Shown here: one piece after another, positions 1-9,130 of the stretch
How positions within the stretch are numbered: the first letter of the stretch is position 1
Layout of the letters: each line of letters starts with the position of its first letter
Assembly: GCA_018332375.1 (NCBI GenBank)
Contig: BOPV01000001.1
Location: 3,286,001-3,350,000, forward strand
Source: Roseiterribacter gracilis
GTDB lineage: Bacteria > Pseudomonadota > Alphaproteobacteria > BOG-932 > Roseiterribacteraceae
Direction of reading: 5' to 3'
Length of the DNA stretch: 64,000 nt
Program-made: the position numbers and the translations under genes
The notes under the pieces: generated by a model
The model's database searches: none
Told to the model about the DNA's origin: nothing
The model's input: only the letters and a program-made list of their open reading frames with translations

Positions 1-24
1 GCACGCGGCTATTATCAGTAGCGC

Positions 25-1422
25 TCAGCTTGCGAGCTGTTGGCCCGCGTCTTCGGCTTCCCAAACCTGCTTCTTGCGGTAGATCGTCGACGGTGCGACG
101 GCCAGCAATTCGGCTGCTTTGGGGATTGAACCGCCGCATGCGTTGATCGCACGCTCGATCATCTCGCGTTCGATTTCGGCCAGCGGACGAATGATCTCGG
201 GCCGCATCGGTTGGCGCCAGCCCGTGTTCGGCGTCGTTGCATTGCTCGGCGACAGCAGGCCTTTCAACGGTTCCGGCAACATCTCGGCGCTGACGACGGC
301 GCCGTCATGCAACACGACGATGTTGCGGATCACGTTCTGCACCTGGCGCACATTGCCCGGCCAGTCATACTGCAACAGCAGCCGTTCGATGTCGGGATCG
401 AACCCGACAAAGCGCTTCTTTTCTTCGCGCGTATATTCGGCGAGCAGCGCCGAGGCGATTTCCAACGCGTCTTCTCCGCGTTCGCGCAACGGCGGCAGTT
501 GCAGCGGAATGACGTGCAGCCGGTAGTACAGATCTTCGCGGAAGCGCCCGGCTTCGACTTCTTTTAACGGATCGCGATTGGTGGCGCAGACGACGCGGAT
601 ATCGACGCGCTCGGTCTTGGTGCCGCCAACTGCGACGTAGCTGCCGGTTTGCAGGAACCGCAGCAGCTTGGTCTGCAGGTTGATATCCAGCTCGCAGATT
701 TCGTCGAGGAACAAGGTGCCGCCGTCGGCCAGGCGGGCGGCACCGTCGCGATCGACCACCGCGCCGGTGAAAGCGCCTTTCACGTGGCCGAAGATCTCGC
801 TTTCCATCAGGTCGCGCGGAATGGCGCCGCAATTCAGCGGCACGAACGGACGTTTCGCGCGCGGGCTTTGTGCGTGAATCGCTTCGGCGGCGACTTCTTT
901 GCCGGTGCCGCTTTCGCCGGTGATGAACACGGTCGCCTTCGACGCAGCCGCGCTTTCGATGATGCGGTAGACGGCCTGCATCGCCATCGAGGAGCCGAGA
1001 AAGCCGTGATAGCGGTTGCGCTCGTAGTGATCGACTTTGCGCTTCAACGTGCTGAGATCGAGCGCGTTGGTCACGGTGACGACCAGCCGTTCCGCGGTGA
1101 AGGGTTTGACGAGGAAATCGTCGGCACCCGCCTTCATTGCCTCGACCGCGACATTCACACTGCCATTGGCGGTGATGACCACGACCGCGGTTTCCGGAGA
1201 CTTGGTTTTCACAGCTTGCAGCACGGACATTCCGTCCATGTCGGGCAGCTTCAAATCCAGCAGCACCAGCTGCGGCTTCATCGCGTCGAGCGCCGCCAGC
1301 GCCTCAGCCCCGGTCTCGACATGCGCCACGCGGCGCTGCGTCTTGGCCAAATACTCCTGATACAGACGCGCCAAAGCCGGCGTGTCTTCAATCAGTAGGA
1401 TTGGGGCATCGGTTTGGGGCAT
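25..1422 (-). CDS. NtrC-family sigma-54-dependent response regulator
   Basis: 465-residue two-component regulator that would activate sigma-54 promoters when phosphorylated. The receiver domain (about residues 4-120) shows the acidic pair E12-D13, phospho-acceptor D56 in LLDLKLPDMDG and the conserved K106 in LVKPF. The AAA+ domain (about 140-380) has Walker A GESGTGKE (169-176), the sigma-54 contact loop GAFTGA (216-221) and Walker B GGTLFLDE (234-241). A Fis-type helix-turn-helix lies near the C-terminus (CGGSIPKAAELL onward). Length and domain order are normal for the family. No sensor kinase is in the window; it may lie beyond the left edge, 24 bases from the stop codon. The regulated genes cannot be told from this sequence. 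Confidence 0.93.
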   Translation of the reverse strand: MPQTDAPILLIEDTPALARLYQEYLAKTQRRVAHVETGAEALAALDAMKPQLVLLDLKLPDMDGMSVLQAVKTKSPETAVVVITANGSVNVAVEAMKAGADDFLVKPFTAERLVVTVTNALDLSTLKRKVDHYERNRYHGFLGSSMAMQAVYRIIESAAASKATVFITGESGTGKEVAAEAIHAQSPRAKRPFVPLNCGAIPRDLMESEIFGHVKGAFTGAVVDRDGAARLADGGTLFLDEICELDINLQTKLLRFLQTGSYVAVGGTKTERVDIRVVCATNRDPLKEVEAGRFREDLYYRLHVIPLQLPPLRERGEDALEIASALLAEYTREEKKRFVGFDPDIERLLLQYDWPGNVRQVQNVIRNIVVLHDGAVVSAEMLPEPLKGLLSPSNATTPNTGWRQPMRPEIIRPLAEIEREMIERAINACGGSIPKAAELLAVAPSTIYRKKQVWEAEDAGQQLAS

Positions 1423-1500
1423 CGGACGGTTGCTTTGATCACTTCGCTATTCGCGACGATCCTGCCACGCCCTTTCGAAATCGAAAATGAAACAGCGCCC

Positions 1501-1540
1501 TAAAAACGAAAGCCGCCCGGTTTCCCGGGCGGCTTTTTTG
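1501..1540 (-). terminator. Rho-independent terminator downstream of the Bax-inhibitor-1 gene
   Basis: A 10-bp perfect GC-rich stem (1511-1520 with 1525-1534) and a 4-base loop. On the minus strand the stem is followed by a T-rich tract (TTCGTTTTT); on the plus strand it is followed by six T. It can therefore work in either direction, but both flanking genes read leftwards, so its likely job is to end the Bax-inhibitor-1 transcript before the response regulator. Confidence 0.85.
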
Positions 1541-1598
1541 CGAACAGCGTGTAAACGCGATGCCAACTGGCGGTGCGCAGAACGCGAATCGCCGTTTG

Positions 1599-2348
1599 TC
1601 AGTCGCGGCGCTGGCCCATGAACGACAGCAGAAACTGAAACAGGTTGATGAAGTCGAGATAGAGGCTGAGCGCGCCCCACACCGCCAACTTGCCTGCGGA
1701 TTCGCTGCCATAGGCTTCGCTGTACTGTTCCTTGATGCGCTGCGTATCCCACGCGGTCAGGCCCGCGAAGATCAACACGCCCGCGGCGCTGATGATGAAG
1801 TTCAGACCCGACGAGTGCAGGAAGATGTTCACGATGCTCGCGATCATCAGGCCGATCAGACCCATGATCAGGAACGTCGCAAAGCCCGACAGGTCGCGCT
1901 TGGTCGTGTAGCCGTACAACGACAGGCCCGCGAAGGCGGCGGCCGTGACGAAGAAGGTCTGCGCGACGCTGGCGCCGGTGTAGTGCAACAGCAGCATCGA
2001 CAGACTCACGCCCTGCAGGGCCGTGAAGACCCAGTAGACCGTGCGCATCGTGCTGAACTGCATGCGCTGGGCGCCGAAGCTCATCCAGAAGATCAGGCCG
2101 ATCGGCGCAAGCACCGCGACCCAATAGAGAAGGTTCGGCGCAGGCCGCAGCGTCTGCGGATTGACCGAGAAAAAGATCGCGCGGACCTCAGGCGAAAAGG
2201 CGATCAGCGCGGCGACGACGCCGGAGAGCGCAAGGCCACCGGCCATATAATTGTAAACGCGCAGCATGTGCGCGCGCAGGCCCGCGTCAAACGACGCACG
2301 ATCGGCGAGGCCTGGTTGTGCGTAACGAGGGTTGAGGTCGAAGGACAT
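1599..2348 (-). CDS. Bax inhibitor-1 / YccA family membrane protein
   Basis: 249-residue polytopic inner-membrane protein of the BI-1/YccA (TMBIM, UPF0005) family. It has about seven hydrophobic helices, starting at the MAGGLALSG stretch and ending near the C-terminus with FINLFQFLLSFMG. The N-terminus MSFDLNPRYAQ and the internal GAQRMQFST and AWDTQRIKEQY segments resemble alphaproteobacterial members. Bacterial relatives include a pH-sensitive calcium leak channel and an FtsH-interacting protein; the role here is unknown. I take the ATG at 2348 because the residues upstream (to 2420) look like translated leader and lack family similarity. A strong terminator follows the gene. Confidence 0.88.
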   Translation of the reverse strand: MSFDLNPRYAQPGLADRASFDAGLRAHMLRVYNYMAGGLALSGVVAALIAFSPEVRAIFFSVNPQTLRPAPNLLYWVAVLAPIGLIFWMSFGAQRMQFSTMRTVYWVFTALQGVSLSMLLLHYTGASVAQTFFVTAAAFAGLSLYGYTTKRDLSGFATFLIMGLIGLMIASIVNIFLHSSGLNFIISAAGVLIFAGLTAWDTQRIKEQYSEAYGSESAGKLAVWGALSLYLDFINLFQFLLSFMGQRRD

Positions 2349-2445
2349 GGGGTGGGGCCGTTCCTGCCAAAAAGGGTTGTCCGACCCGGGAAATATCGGG
2401 TGGATTGCGCCGAACTTCAATGCCAGCCCCAGGTAAGGGGTGTTG

Positions 2446-4959
2446 CTACTGATTTCGCAGCAATGGGGCCGCTTTTTGGGACAAGGCGCGCCAGGTCCCG
2501 GCGAATCCGAGCGCCAGCGTGATCGCGGCGGCGCCCAACGCGGTCAACCCGACCGCCCCCGGTAACAATGTCCAGCGCAGGTCCAAGACCTGGGTGACGA
2601 CAGCCCAGGCGACCAACGCGCCGAGTCCGGCCGCGACCGCGGCAGTGACCAGCCCCAACAGCCCGTATTCGAGCAAAAACGCCGCAAGCACGCGGCCGCG
2701 GGTCGCGCCCAATACTTTCAGAACGACGGCGTCGTAGACCCGCCGTCGATGGCCGGCGGCAACCGCGCCGGCAAGAACGAGCGTCCCCGCAACCAGCGCG
2801 ACCGCTGCAACCGCGCGCACGGCGGCGCCGATATTGCCGATCAATTGTCCAACCGTGGCGAGCGCATCTTTGACGCGCACCGCGGTGACGTTGGCAAAGC
2901 CACGCGTCACAGCGCGTTCGATCGCGGGTTCTGCTTCGGGCGTCGATCGCACGGTTGCGATCGCGGTCTGCGGTGCGGCTTCCAACAGGCCCGGCGCAAA
3001 GACCAGCGTGTAGTTGATGCCGAGCCGTCCCCAATCCAGTTCGCGAATGTTGGCGACGGTCGCGTCGACTTTGCGTCCGACGATGTCGACCGAGATTTTG
3101 TCGCCGGGATGCAAACCGAAAGCGAGTGCGACTTCTTTCGCGACCGACACGAGCGGCGCGCCGCTGGTGCGATCGGCGGGCCACCAGGTGCCTTCGATCA
3201 CGGTCGAATTTTTGGGCTGCGGGCCCGCATAGGTGATGCCGCGATCGGCGCGCAGAATCCAATCATAGCGCTTGTCGACCAGCGCCTGGTCGGCGGGCAC
3301 GTCGCGCGCCGCCAGAATGCGTCCGCGCAGTGCTGGCACCATGTCGACTTTGCCGGCGCCCGGAATCGCTTCGACCGCGGCACGCAACGCGTCGCGCTGG
3401 TCGGGCTGAATATCGACGAAGAAAAAGCTCGGCGCTTCGGCGGGAAGCTCGTCCTGCACCTGGCGCTGAAAATTTCCTTCGATCTCGGCGATCGCGACCA
3501 GCACGGTCAGGCCGAGCCCAAGCGACAGCACGACGGCGTGCGCGGGCGTGCCGGGACGATGCAAATTGGCCAGCGCCAAACGCAAGGTCGGCGCACGCGG
3601 CCGGCCCAACGCACGCGCGCCGCGCACGATTGCAATGCCGGCCAGGCGGAAGATCGCCAAAGCTGCGATTGCGCCCGCAACAAACGATGCGGCGAATCCG
3701 AAATCGCGCGACGTCGCCAGGGCCAACGCGACCAACGCCGCACCGGTGGCGCCCAACAGCAGCTTCACGCGCAGCGACAGCGAGGTCACGGGCGGCGTCG
3801 TGTTCGACCGGAACAGCGAGGCGGCGGGCACGGTTGCGGCCCGTCCCAGTGCGGCGACCGAAAAGGCGAGCGCCACCAGCAATCCATACGCAGCAGCGAG
3901 CGCAAGACCCGGCCCGTCGAATCCGATCCGCACCGAGACCGGCAGCAGATCGGCGAGCAGCGAGACCGCAACCCGCGGCAGCGCAATGCCGAAGCACAGA
4001 CCGATCACTGCGCCTAGCAACGCCAGCGCGCCGATCTGAATCAGATAGGCGCGAAAGATGGTGCGCGACGGTGCGCCCAGACATTTGAGCGTCGCGATGG
4101 TCGCGACTTTGCCGTCGAGATAGGAGGCAACCGCGTTCGACACGCCAACGCCGCCGACCAGCAGCGCGGTCAAGCCGACCAACGTCAGAAACGACGTCAG
4201 CCGCGCCAGGAAGCGCGCGAATTCCGGCGCCGCGTCGCTCGAATCGCGCAGACGCCAGCCCGCTTGCGGATAGTCGTTGCGCAGACGCTGCACGGTGGCG
4301 CGTGGATTGCCGTTGTCGTTCAACAACAGCTTGGTGTCGCGATAGATCATCGCGCCGGGTTGGATCAGCGACGTCGCGTCCAGCGCGCGCTTCGACAACA
4401 ACAGACGCGGACCCAGCGTGAATCCACCGCTGCCGATCCGGTCGGGTTCTTTCTCGATTACGTCGGTCAGGCGCACGCGCCCTTCACCAAGCTCGACCAC
4501 GTCGCCGATCTTTGCGCCCAGCCGGTCGAGTACTTGCTGCTCGACGACGGCGCCGTTCAGCCCGTCTTTCTCGGCCAAGGCTGCGTCGAGCGGCTGACCG
4601 CTCGCCAACGCGACCTTGCCCACCAACGGATAGGCGTCGTCGACGGCTTTGGTTTCCACCAGCGCGGTTGCGTCGCCCATACGCGCCATGCCGCGCATCT
4701 CGACCGTCTGCGTGGTTTTCCCCAACGCAGCCAGCGCAGCTTGTTCGGGTGGATTCAGATCGCGATAGAGAATGCGTGCCGACAAGTCGCCACCCAGCAA
4801 GCCACGCGCGTCAGCGCGCAGGCCGGTGCGAATGCCGTTCGACAGCGTTTGCACGGACGCGATTGCGGCAACGCCCAGCGCCAAACACGCGACGAAGACG
4901 CGAAACCCGGCCAGGCCGCCGCGCAATTCACGGCGCGCGATGCGCCAGCTGATATTCAT
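2446..4959 (-). CDS. FtsX-like ABC transporter permease (YbbP type)
   Basis: 837-residue membrane subunit of an ABC transporter, partner of the ATPase encoded just upstream. An N-terminal helix (about 17-39) is followed by a large periplasmic MacB-type domain, an FtsX-like block of helices around residues 255-380, more helices around 395-450, a second periplasmic domain and a second FtsX block at the C-terminus (about 715-830). This ten-helix-type layout matches the YbbP subgroup of putative lipid or hydrophobic-molecule exporters rather than four-helix MacB or LolC. Its start overlaps the ATPase stop by four bases (ATGA), so the two are translated together. The substrate cannot be told from the sequence. 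Confidence 0.9.
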   Translation of the reverse strand: MNISWRIARRELRGGLAGFRVFVACLALGVAAIASVQTLSNGIRTGLRADARGLLGGDLSARILYRDLNPPEQAALAALGKTTQTVEMRGMARMGDATALVETKAVDDAYPLVGKVALASGQPLDAALAEKDGLNGAVVEQQVLDRLGAKIGDVVELGEGRVRLTDVIEKEPDRIGSGGFTLGPRLLLSKRALDATSLIQPGAMIYRDTKLLLNDNGNPRATVQRLRNDYPQAGWRLRDSSDAAPEFARFLARLTSFLTLVGLTALLVGGVGVSNAVASYLDGKVATIATLKCLGAPSRTIFRAYLIQIGALALLGAVIGLCFGIALPRVAVSLLADLLPVSVRIGFDGPGLALAAAYGLLVALAFSVAALGRAATVPAASLFRSNTTPPVTSLSLRVKLLLGATGAALVALALATSRDFGFAASFVAGAIAALAIFRLAGIAIVRGARALGRPRAPTLRLALANLHRPGTPAHAVVLSLGLGLTVLVAIAEIEGNFQRQVQDELPAEAPSFFFVDIQPDQRDALRAAVEAIPGAGKVDMVPALRGRILAARDVPADQALVDKRYDWILRADRGITYAGPQPKNSTVIEGTWWPADRTSGAPLVSVAKEVALAFGLHPGDKISVDIVGRKVDATVANIRELDWGRLGINYTLVFAPGLLEAAPQTAIATVRSTPEAEPAIERAVTRGFANVTAVRVKDALATVGQLIGNIGAAVRAVAAVALVAGTLVLAGAVAAGHRRRVYDAVVLKVLGATRGRVLAAFLLEYGLLGLVTAAVAAGLGALVAWAVVTQVLDLRWTLLPGAVGLTALGAAAITLALGFAGTWRALSQKAAPLLRNQ

Positions 4960-5669
4960 GCTCGTACGCGCACCGGGTTGGTGCTTTCGCTGGCGATACG
5001 TCCGTCGGCCATGCGCACGATACGTTTGCAGCGCGCCGCCAGATCGTTGTCGTGCGTGATCAGCAGCAAGGTCGTGCCAAAACTTTCGGCTAATTCGAAC
5101 ATCAGGTCGATGACACGTTCGCCAGTGTCGTGATCGAGATTGCCGGTCGGCTCGTCGGCCAGCAGCAATTGCGGCTGCACGACTGCAGCGCGCGCCAGCG
5201 CGACACGTTGCTGTTCGCCGCCCGACAACTGCCCGGGATAATGCGTCAAGCGATGTTCCAGCCCGACGCGCGCCAGCGCCGCGCGCGCGGCATCGAACGC
5301 ATCAGCGCGACCGGCGAATTCCAATGGCAGCGCGGTGTTCTCCAGCGCGGTCATGGTCGGGACCAGATGAAAGTCCTGGAACACGATCCCGATTTTGTCG
5401 CGCCGCCAGCGCGCAAGTGAGTCTTCGCTTAGGTTCGATAGATCAGCGTCGGCGACGCGCACCGAACCCGACGTTGCACGTTCCAGTCCGGCCATGATCA
5501 TCAGCAGCGATGATTTGCCCGATCCCGATGGACCAACCAGTCCGACGGTCTCGCCGCGCAACAAAGACAGATCGACGCCGCGCAAGACGCGAACCAGTCC
5601 CGCCTCGCTGCGCAGTTCGAGATGCACGCCGGCGAGGTCAACGATCGGTGCGGAAGAGTGATTTTGCAT
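4956..5669 (-). CDS. ABC transporter ATP-binding protein (LolD/YbbA type)
   Basis: 237-residue nucleotide-binding subunit. Visible motifs are Walker A GPSGSGKS (46-53), Q-loop VFQDFHL (about 97-103), signature LSGGEQQR (148-155), Walker [13 protein letters not shown] (168-179) and the switch histidine in LLITHDND. The short, single-domain form and the ADEPTGNLD motif are typical of the MacB/LolD/FtsE class. It overlaps the downstream permease gene by four bases, so the pair forms a two-gene transcription unit. In many proteobacteria this pair is divergent from the tesA-type esterase gene; here the esterase is also present on the other side, with one gene between. Confidence 0.93.
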   Translation of the reverse strand: MQNHSSAPIVDLAGVHLELRSEAGLVRVLRGVDLSLLRGETVGLVGPSGSGKSSLLMIMAGLERATSGSVRVADADLSNLSEDSLARWRRDKIGIVFQDFHLVPTMTALENTALPLEFAGRADAFDAARAALARVGLEHRLTHYPGQLSGGEQQRVALARAAVVQPQLLLADEPTGNLDHDTGERVIDLMFELAESFGTTLLLITHDNDLAARCKRIVRMADGRIASESTNPVRVRA

Positions 5670-5752
5670 GACTCACTGATGTGCAAAATGCGCTGGACGC
5701 GCGCTGTTTCTGTGGCGCAAGTTGCCGCGATTCATCACATGTATCTCGATTT

Positions 5753-5770
5753 CGGCCGCATTCGCGGCCG
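5753..5770. other. Hairpin in the divergent ABC-ATPase / cysK-Grx intergenic region
   Basis: The 207-base gap 5670-5876 must hold both divergent promoters. The only structure I see is a 7-bp perfect stem (CGGCCGC with GCGGCCG, 4-base loop) about 107 bases before the cysK start. There is no T-run, so it is not an obvious terminator. It could be an operator or leader structure, but nothing proves this. Confidence 0.3.
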
Positions 5771-5876
5771 GTTCGGCATGCATCACGTCAACCATCCCTA
5801 TGTCGGTGAATTGCGCATCCGAAATGTAGGTAGTCGCAGTCCAAAACATAGGGAGCAAGGCAAGAAAACACAGATC

Positions 5877-7367
5877 ATGGCGAAGTACGACAATATCCTG
5901 GCGACGGTCGGCGGCACGCCCGTCATCCGCATCAACAACTTGGCGCCCGCGCACGTAAAACTTTACGTCAAGGTCGAAGCCTTCAACCCGATGGGATCGG
6001 TCAAGGATCGTCTCGCATTGGGCGTGATCGAAGATGCCGAACGCAGCGGAAAGTTGCGCCCGGGTCAGACTGTGATCGAAGCCACCAGCGGCAACACCGG
6101 CATTGGTCTCGCCATGGTGTGTGCGCAAAAGAAATATCCGCTGGTCGTCGTAATGGCCGAAAGCTTCAGCGTCGAGCGCCGCAAGCTGATGCGCTTCCTC
6201 GGCGCCAAGGTCGTGCTGACACCTGCCTTCCAAAAAGGCAGCGGCATGTTGGCCAAGGCGGTCGAGCTGGCCGAGACGCACGGCTGGTTCCTGACACGCC
6301 AGTTCGACAACGAAGCCAACGCGGACGTGCATTCGCGGACAACGGCCCGCGAGATCCTGGCCGACTTTGACGGCGAAAAGCTCGACTATCTCGTCACCGG
6401 TTTTGGCACTGGCGGCACGCTGAAAGGCGTTGCGCGCGTGCTACGTCAGGAACGGCCCGATACGAAAATCGTGGTGTGCGAGCCCGACAATTCCCAGCTG
6501 CTGGGCAGCGGCATCGCGCAGGCGCGCGCCGCCGACGGCACGATCACCGCCAGCCATCCCAATTTCCGCCCGCATCCGATGCAGGGTTGGAGCCCCGATT
6601 TCATTTCGAAGCTGGCCGAAGACGCGGTGTCGATGCATCTGATCGACCAGATCGTGCCGATCGACGGCAACGACGCGATGCGCCTGTCGCGCGAGCTGGC
6701 GCAGAAGGAAGGCATCTTCGTCGGCATCACCGCGGGCGCCGCGTTGGCGGGTGCGTTGAAGCTGTGCGAAACCGCGCCGGCCGGTTCGACCATTTTGTGC
6801 ATGTTGCCCGATACGGGCGAACGTTATCTCAGCACGCCGTTGTTCGCCGACATCCAGGCCGACATGAACGACGACGAGATGAAGATCTCCAAATCGACGC
6901 CGAATTACCGGTTCGACGTGGCGCCGCCGCCGGCCGCACCCGCAGCACCGGTCGCAAACGCCGTCGCGCTGGACAAAGATGCGGTCGCGTTCGTCGAGCA
7001 GGCGATCGCCGATCCAGCCAAGCCGGTCGTGATGTTCGCGCTCGAATGGTGCGAGTTCTGCTGGTCGGTGCGCAAATTGTTCGCGCGCTTCAAGATTCCG
7101 TACCGCTCGGTCGATATCGACTCGGTCGAATATCAGGCGGGCGGGCGGGGCGCTGCCATCCGCGCGGCGCTGACTGCAAAAACGTCGCTGGCAACCGTTC
7201 CGCAGATTTTTATCGGCGGCAAATTGTTCGGTGGCGCCACCGATCTGCTTGCGGCCTGGAAGCAAGGCCAGCTGCAGACTGCGCTCGCCGATGCGCGGGT
7301 TTCGTACGAAGCCGATAGCAGCGTCGATCCGAACTCGTTCCTGCCGGGCTGGTTGCAGGCACGCTAG
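5877..7367 (+). CDS. cysK: Cysteine synthase with C-terminal glutaredoxin domain
   Basis: 496-residue fusion. Residues 1-335 are a fold-type II PLP enzyme of the O-acetylserine sulfhydrylase class, making cysteine from O-acetylserine and sulfide: Schiff-base lysine K43 in GSVKDR, substrate loop TSGNTG (70-75), phosphate loop GTGGT (177-181) and the typical C-terminal LPDTGERYLST. An Ala/Pro-rich linker (about 349-362) leads to a glutaredoxin-like domain (about 365-475) with redox motif WCEFC (C392, C395), the TVPQIF cis-proline (about 440-445) and a GG pair at 452-453. I start at ATG 5877 because MAKYDNILATVGGTP matches the normal CysK N-terminus; the open frame upstream has no CysK-like sequence. 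The Shine-Dalgarno is poor. The fusion suggests redox control of cysteine synthesis, or self-reduction, which is inference. Confidence 0.92.
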   Translation: MAKYDNILATVGGTPVIRINNLAPAHVKLYVKVEAFNPMGSVKDRLALGVIEDAERSGKLRPGQTVIEATSGNTGIGLAMVCAQKKYPLVVVMAESFSVERRKLMRFLGAKVVLTPAFQKGSGMLAKAVELAETHGWFLTRQFDNEANADVHSRTTAREILADFDGEKLDYLVTGFGTGGTLKGVARVLRQERPDTKIVVCEPDNSQLLGSGIAQARAADGTITASHPNFRPHPMQGWSPDFISKLAEDAVSMHLIDQIVPIDGNDAMRLSRELAQKEGIFVGITAGAALAGALKLCETAPAGSTILCMLPDTGERYLSTPLFADIQADMNDDEMKISKSTPNYRFDVAPPPAAPAAPVANAVALDKDAVAFVEQAIADPAKPVVMFALEWCEFCWSVRKLFARFKIPYRSVDIDSVEYQAGGRGAAIRAALTAKTSLATVPQIFIGGKLFGGATDLLAAWKQGQLQTALADARVSYEADSSVDPNSFLPGWLQAR

Positions 7368-7446
7368 GCGCGCGACAGATCGACCAGGGCACGTTGACGG
7401 CGGCGGTCCGGCTCCGCAGCTTGGCAACGTGTCCTGGAGATCTCGC

Positions 7447-8076
7447 ATGAAGCGCGCTTTTGCATGTTGGTCGGTCTTGCTGTTGCTCGCCGCGTTGTTC
7501 GCCCCTGGGCCGGTCCGAGCGGCAACCACCACCATCGTCGCGTTCGGCGACAGTCTGACCGCGGGCTATGGCGTGACGCCTGAAGATGCGTTTCCGGTCC
7601 GGCTTGAAGCGGCGTTGAAGGCGCGCGGCCGCGACGTGCGCGTGATCAATGCCGGCGTGTCGGGCGATACCAGCGCCGGCGGGCTGGCGCGGCTCGACTG
7701 GTCGCTCGCCGACAAGCCGAACCTGATCGTGCTCGAACTTGGTTCGAACGACATGCTGCGCGGGATCGATCCGGGTTCGACCGAAGCCAATCTCGATGCA
7801 ATCTTGCGCAAACTCACCGACGCGAAGATTCCGGTGTTGTTATGCGGCATGTTTGCGGCGCGCAATCTCGGCCCCGACTATGTCGGACGTTTCGACGCGA
7901 TCTATCCAAAGCTGGCGCAAAAATACGGCGTGCCGCTGCATCCTTTCTTTCTCGACGGCGTCGCGCTCGACGCCAAGCTCAACCAAGGCGACGGCATGCA
8001 TCCCAATCCGGCGGGCGTAAAAATCATTGTCGACCGGATCGCACCGGTGGTCGAAAAACTTCTGCCGGCCCAGTGA
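7447..8076 (+). CDS. tesA: Arylesterase / thioesterase I-type SGNH hydrolase, exported
   Basis: 209-residue hydrolase with a cleavable-looking signal peptide (1-25, ending PGPVRAA). SGNH blocks are complete: nucleophile S36 in AFGDSLTAGYG, oxyanion glycine in the VSGDTSAGG region, N101 in LELGSNDMLRG, and the D182-x-x-H185 pair in GDGMHPN. Relatives (TesA, arylesterases) hydrolyse acyl-CoA thioesters and aryl or short-chain esters in the periplasm. A GGAGA ribosome site at 7436-7440 sits six bases before the ATG, supporting this start. It lies near the ybbAP-like ABC genes, a conserved partnership, but separated from them by the cysK fusion gene. Confidence 0.92.
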   Translation: MKRAFACWSVLLLLAALFAPGPVRAATTTIVAFGDSLTAGYGVTPEDAFPVRLEAALKARGRDVRVINAGVSGDTSAGGLARLDWSLADKPNLIVLELGSNDMLRGIDPGSTEANLDAILRKLTDAKIPVLLCGMFAARNLGPDYVGRFDAIYPKLAQKYGVPLHPFFLDGVALDAKLNQGDGMHPNPAGVKIIVDRIAPVVEKLLPAQ

Positions 8077-8088
8077 GAATTTAAGCTG

Positions 8089-9129
8089 ATGGAACTGCGT
8101 CCGCTTGGTTTGAGCGCGATCCGCGTTTCGTCGATCTCGCTCGGTACGATGACGTTTGGCTCGCAGACCAGCGAAGCCGAGTCGCATGCGCAGATCGATC
8201 TTGCGCTCGATCGCGGCATCAATCTGCTCGACGCAGCCGAGATGTATCCGGCACCGCCCAGCGCCGAGACGCAGGGCGCGACGGAATCGATCATCGGAAG
8301 TTGGCTCGCCAAAGATCGCGGGAATCGCGGGCGCGTTGTGCTGGCGACCAAGGTCGTCGGTCGCGGCGCGTCGCCGTGGATCCGCGACGGCAATGCCAAG
8401 CTCGACCGCGCCAATATCGTCGCAGCGCTGGATGCCAGCCTGCAGCGGCTCGGCACCGACTATGTCGATCTCTACCAGCTCCATTGGCCCGACCGGAAAA
8501 ACAACCGGTTCGGCGAACTCGACTACAAGCATCACGATGATCCGCACGAAACGCCGATCGAAGAAACGCTGGGCGTGCTGGCCGAGCTGGTCGATGCGGG
8601 CAAGGTGCGTGCGGTCGGCCTGTCGAACGAAACGCCGTGGGGCGTTGCGCGTTTCCTGCAGTTGGCAGAAACAGCTGGCTTGCCGCGCGTCGTGTCGATC
8701 CAGAATCCGTATTCGCTGCTCAATCGCAGCTTCGATGTCGGCCTCGCCGAAATGTCGATCCGCGAACAAGTCGGGTTGCTCGCGTATGCGCCGATCGCGG
8801 CCGGCACCTTGACCGGCAAATATCTCGACGGTGCCGTGCCGCCCGCATCGCGTCGCGCCATCGATTACCGCAAGTCACGCTATGCGACCGCGCGCGCCGA
8901 CGCGGCGGTGCGGTCCTATCACGACGTCGCGCGCCGCTTCGGGCTCGACCCGCTGCATATGTCGCTCGCCTTCGTGCATCACCGCCCGTTCGTCGCATCG
9001 GCCATCATCGGTGCGACCGATCTCGGTCAGTTGCAGCACGCCTTGGCCGGCGCGGATTTGATTCTGTCGGACGAAATCCTGCAGGCGCTCGACGCGGTGC
9101 ATGTAGGCAACCCGAACCCGTGCCCGTGA
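8089..9129 (+). CDS. Tas-like NADP(H)-dependent aldo-keto reductase
   Basis: 346-residue member of the aldo/keto reductase superfamily, TIM barrel. The catalytic tetrad is visible: D48 and Y53 in NLLDAAEMYP, K88 in VLATKVVG and H132 in LYQLHWPD. The long loop after the barrel entry (PAPPSAETQGATE) and LHWPDRKNNRFGE are characteristic of the Tas/YghZ-type branch. It likely reduces aldehydes or ketones with NADPH; the physiological substrate is unknown. It begins 12 bases after the esterase stop and ends one base before thpR, suggesting one transcript. Confidence 0.9.
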   Translation: MELRPLGLSAIRVSSISLGTMTFGSQTSEAESHAQIDLALDRGINLLDAAEMYPAPPSAETQGATESIIGSWLAKDRGNRGRVVLATKVVGRGASPWIRDGNAKLDRANIVAALDASLQRLGTDYVDLYQLHWPDRKNNRFGELDYKHHDDPHETPIEETLGVLAELVDAGKVRAVGLSNETPWGVARFLQLAETAGLPRVVSIQNPYSLLNRSFDVGLAEMSIREQVGLLAYAPIAAGTLTGKYLDGAVPPASRRAIDYRKSRYATARADAAVRSYHDVARRFGLDPLHMSLAFVHHRPFVASAIIGATDLGQLQHALAGADLILSDEILQALDAVHVGNPNPCP

Positions 9130-9130
9130 G

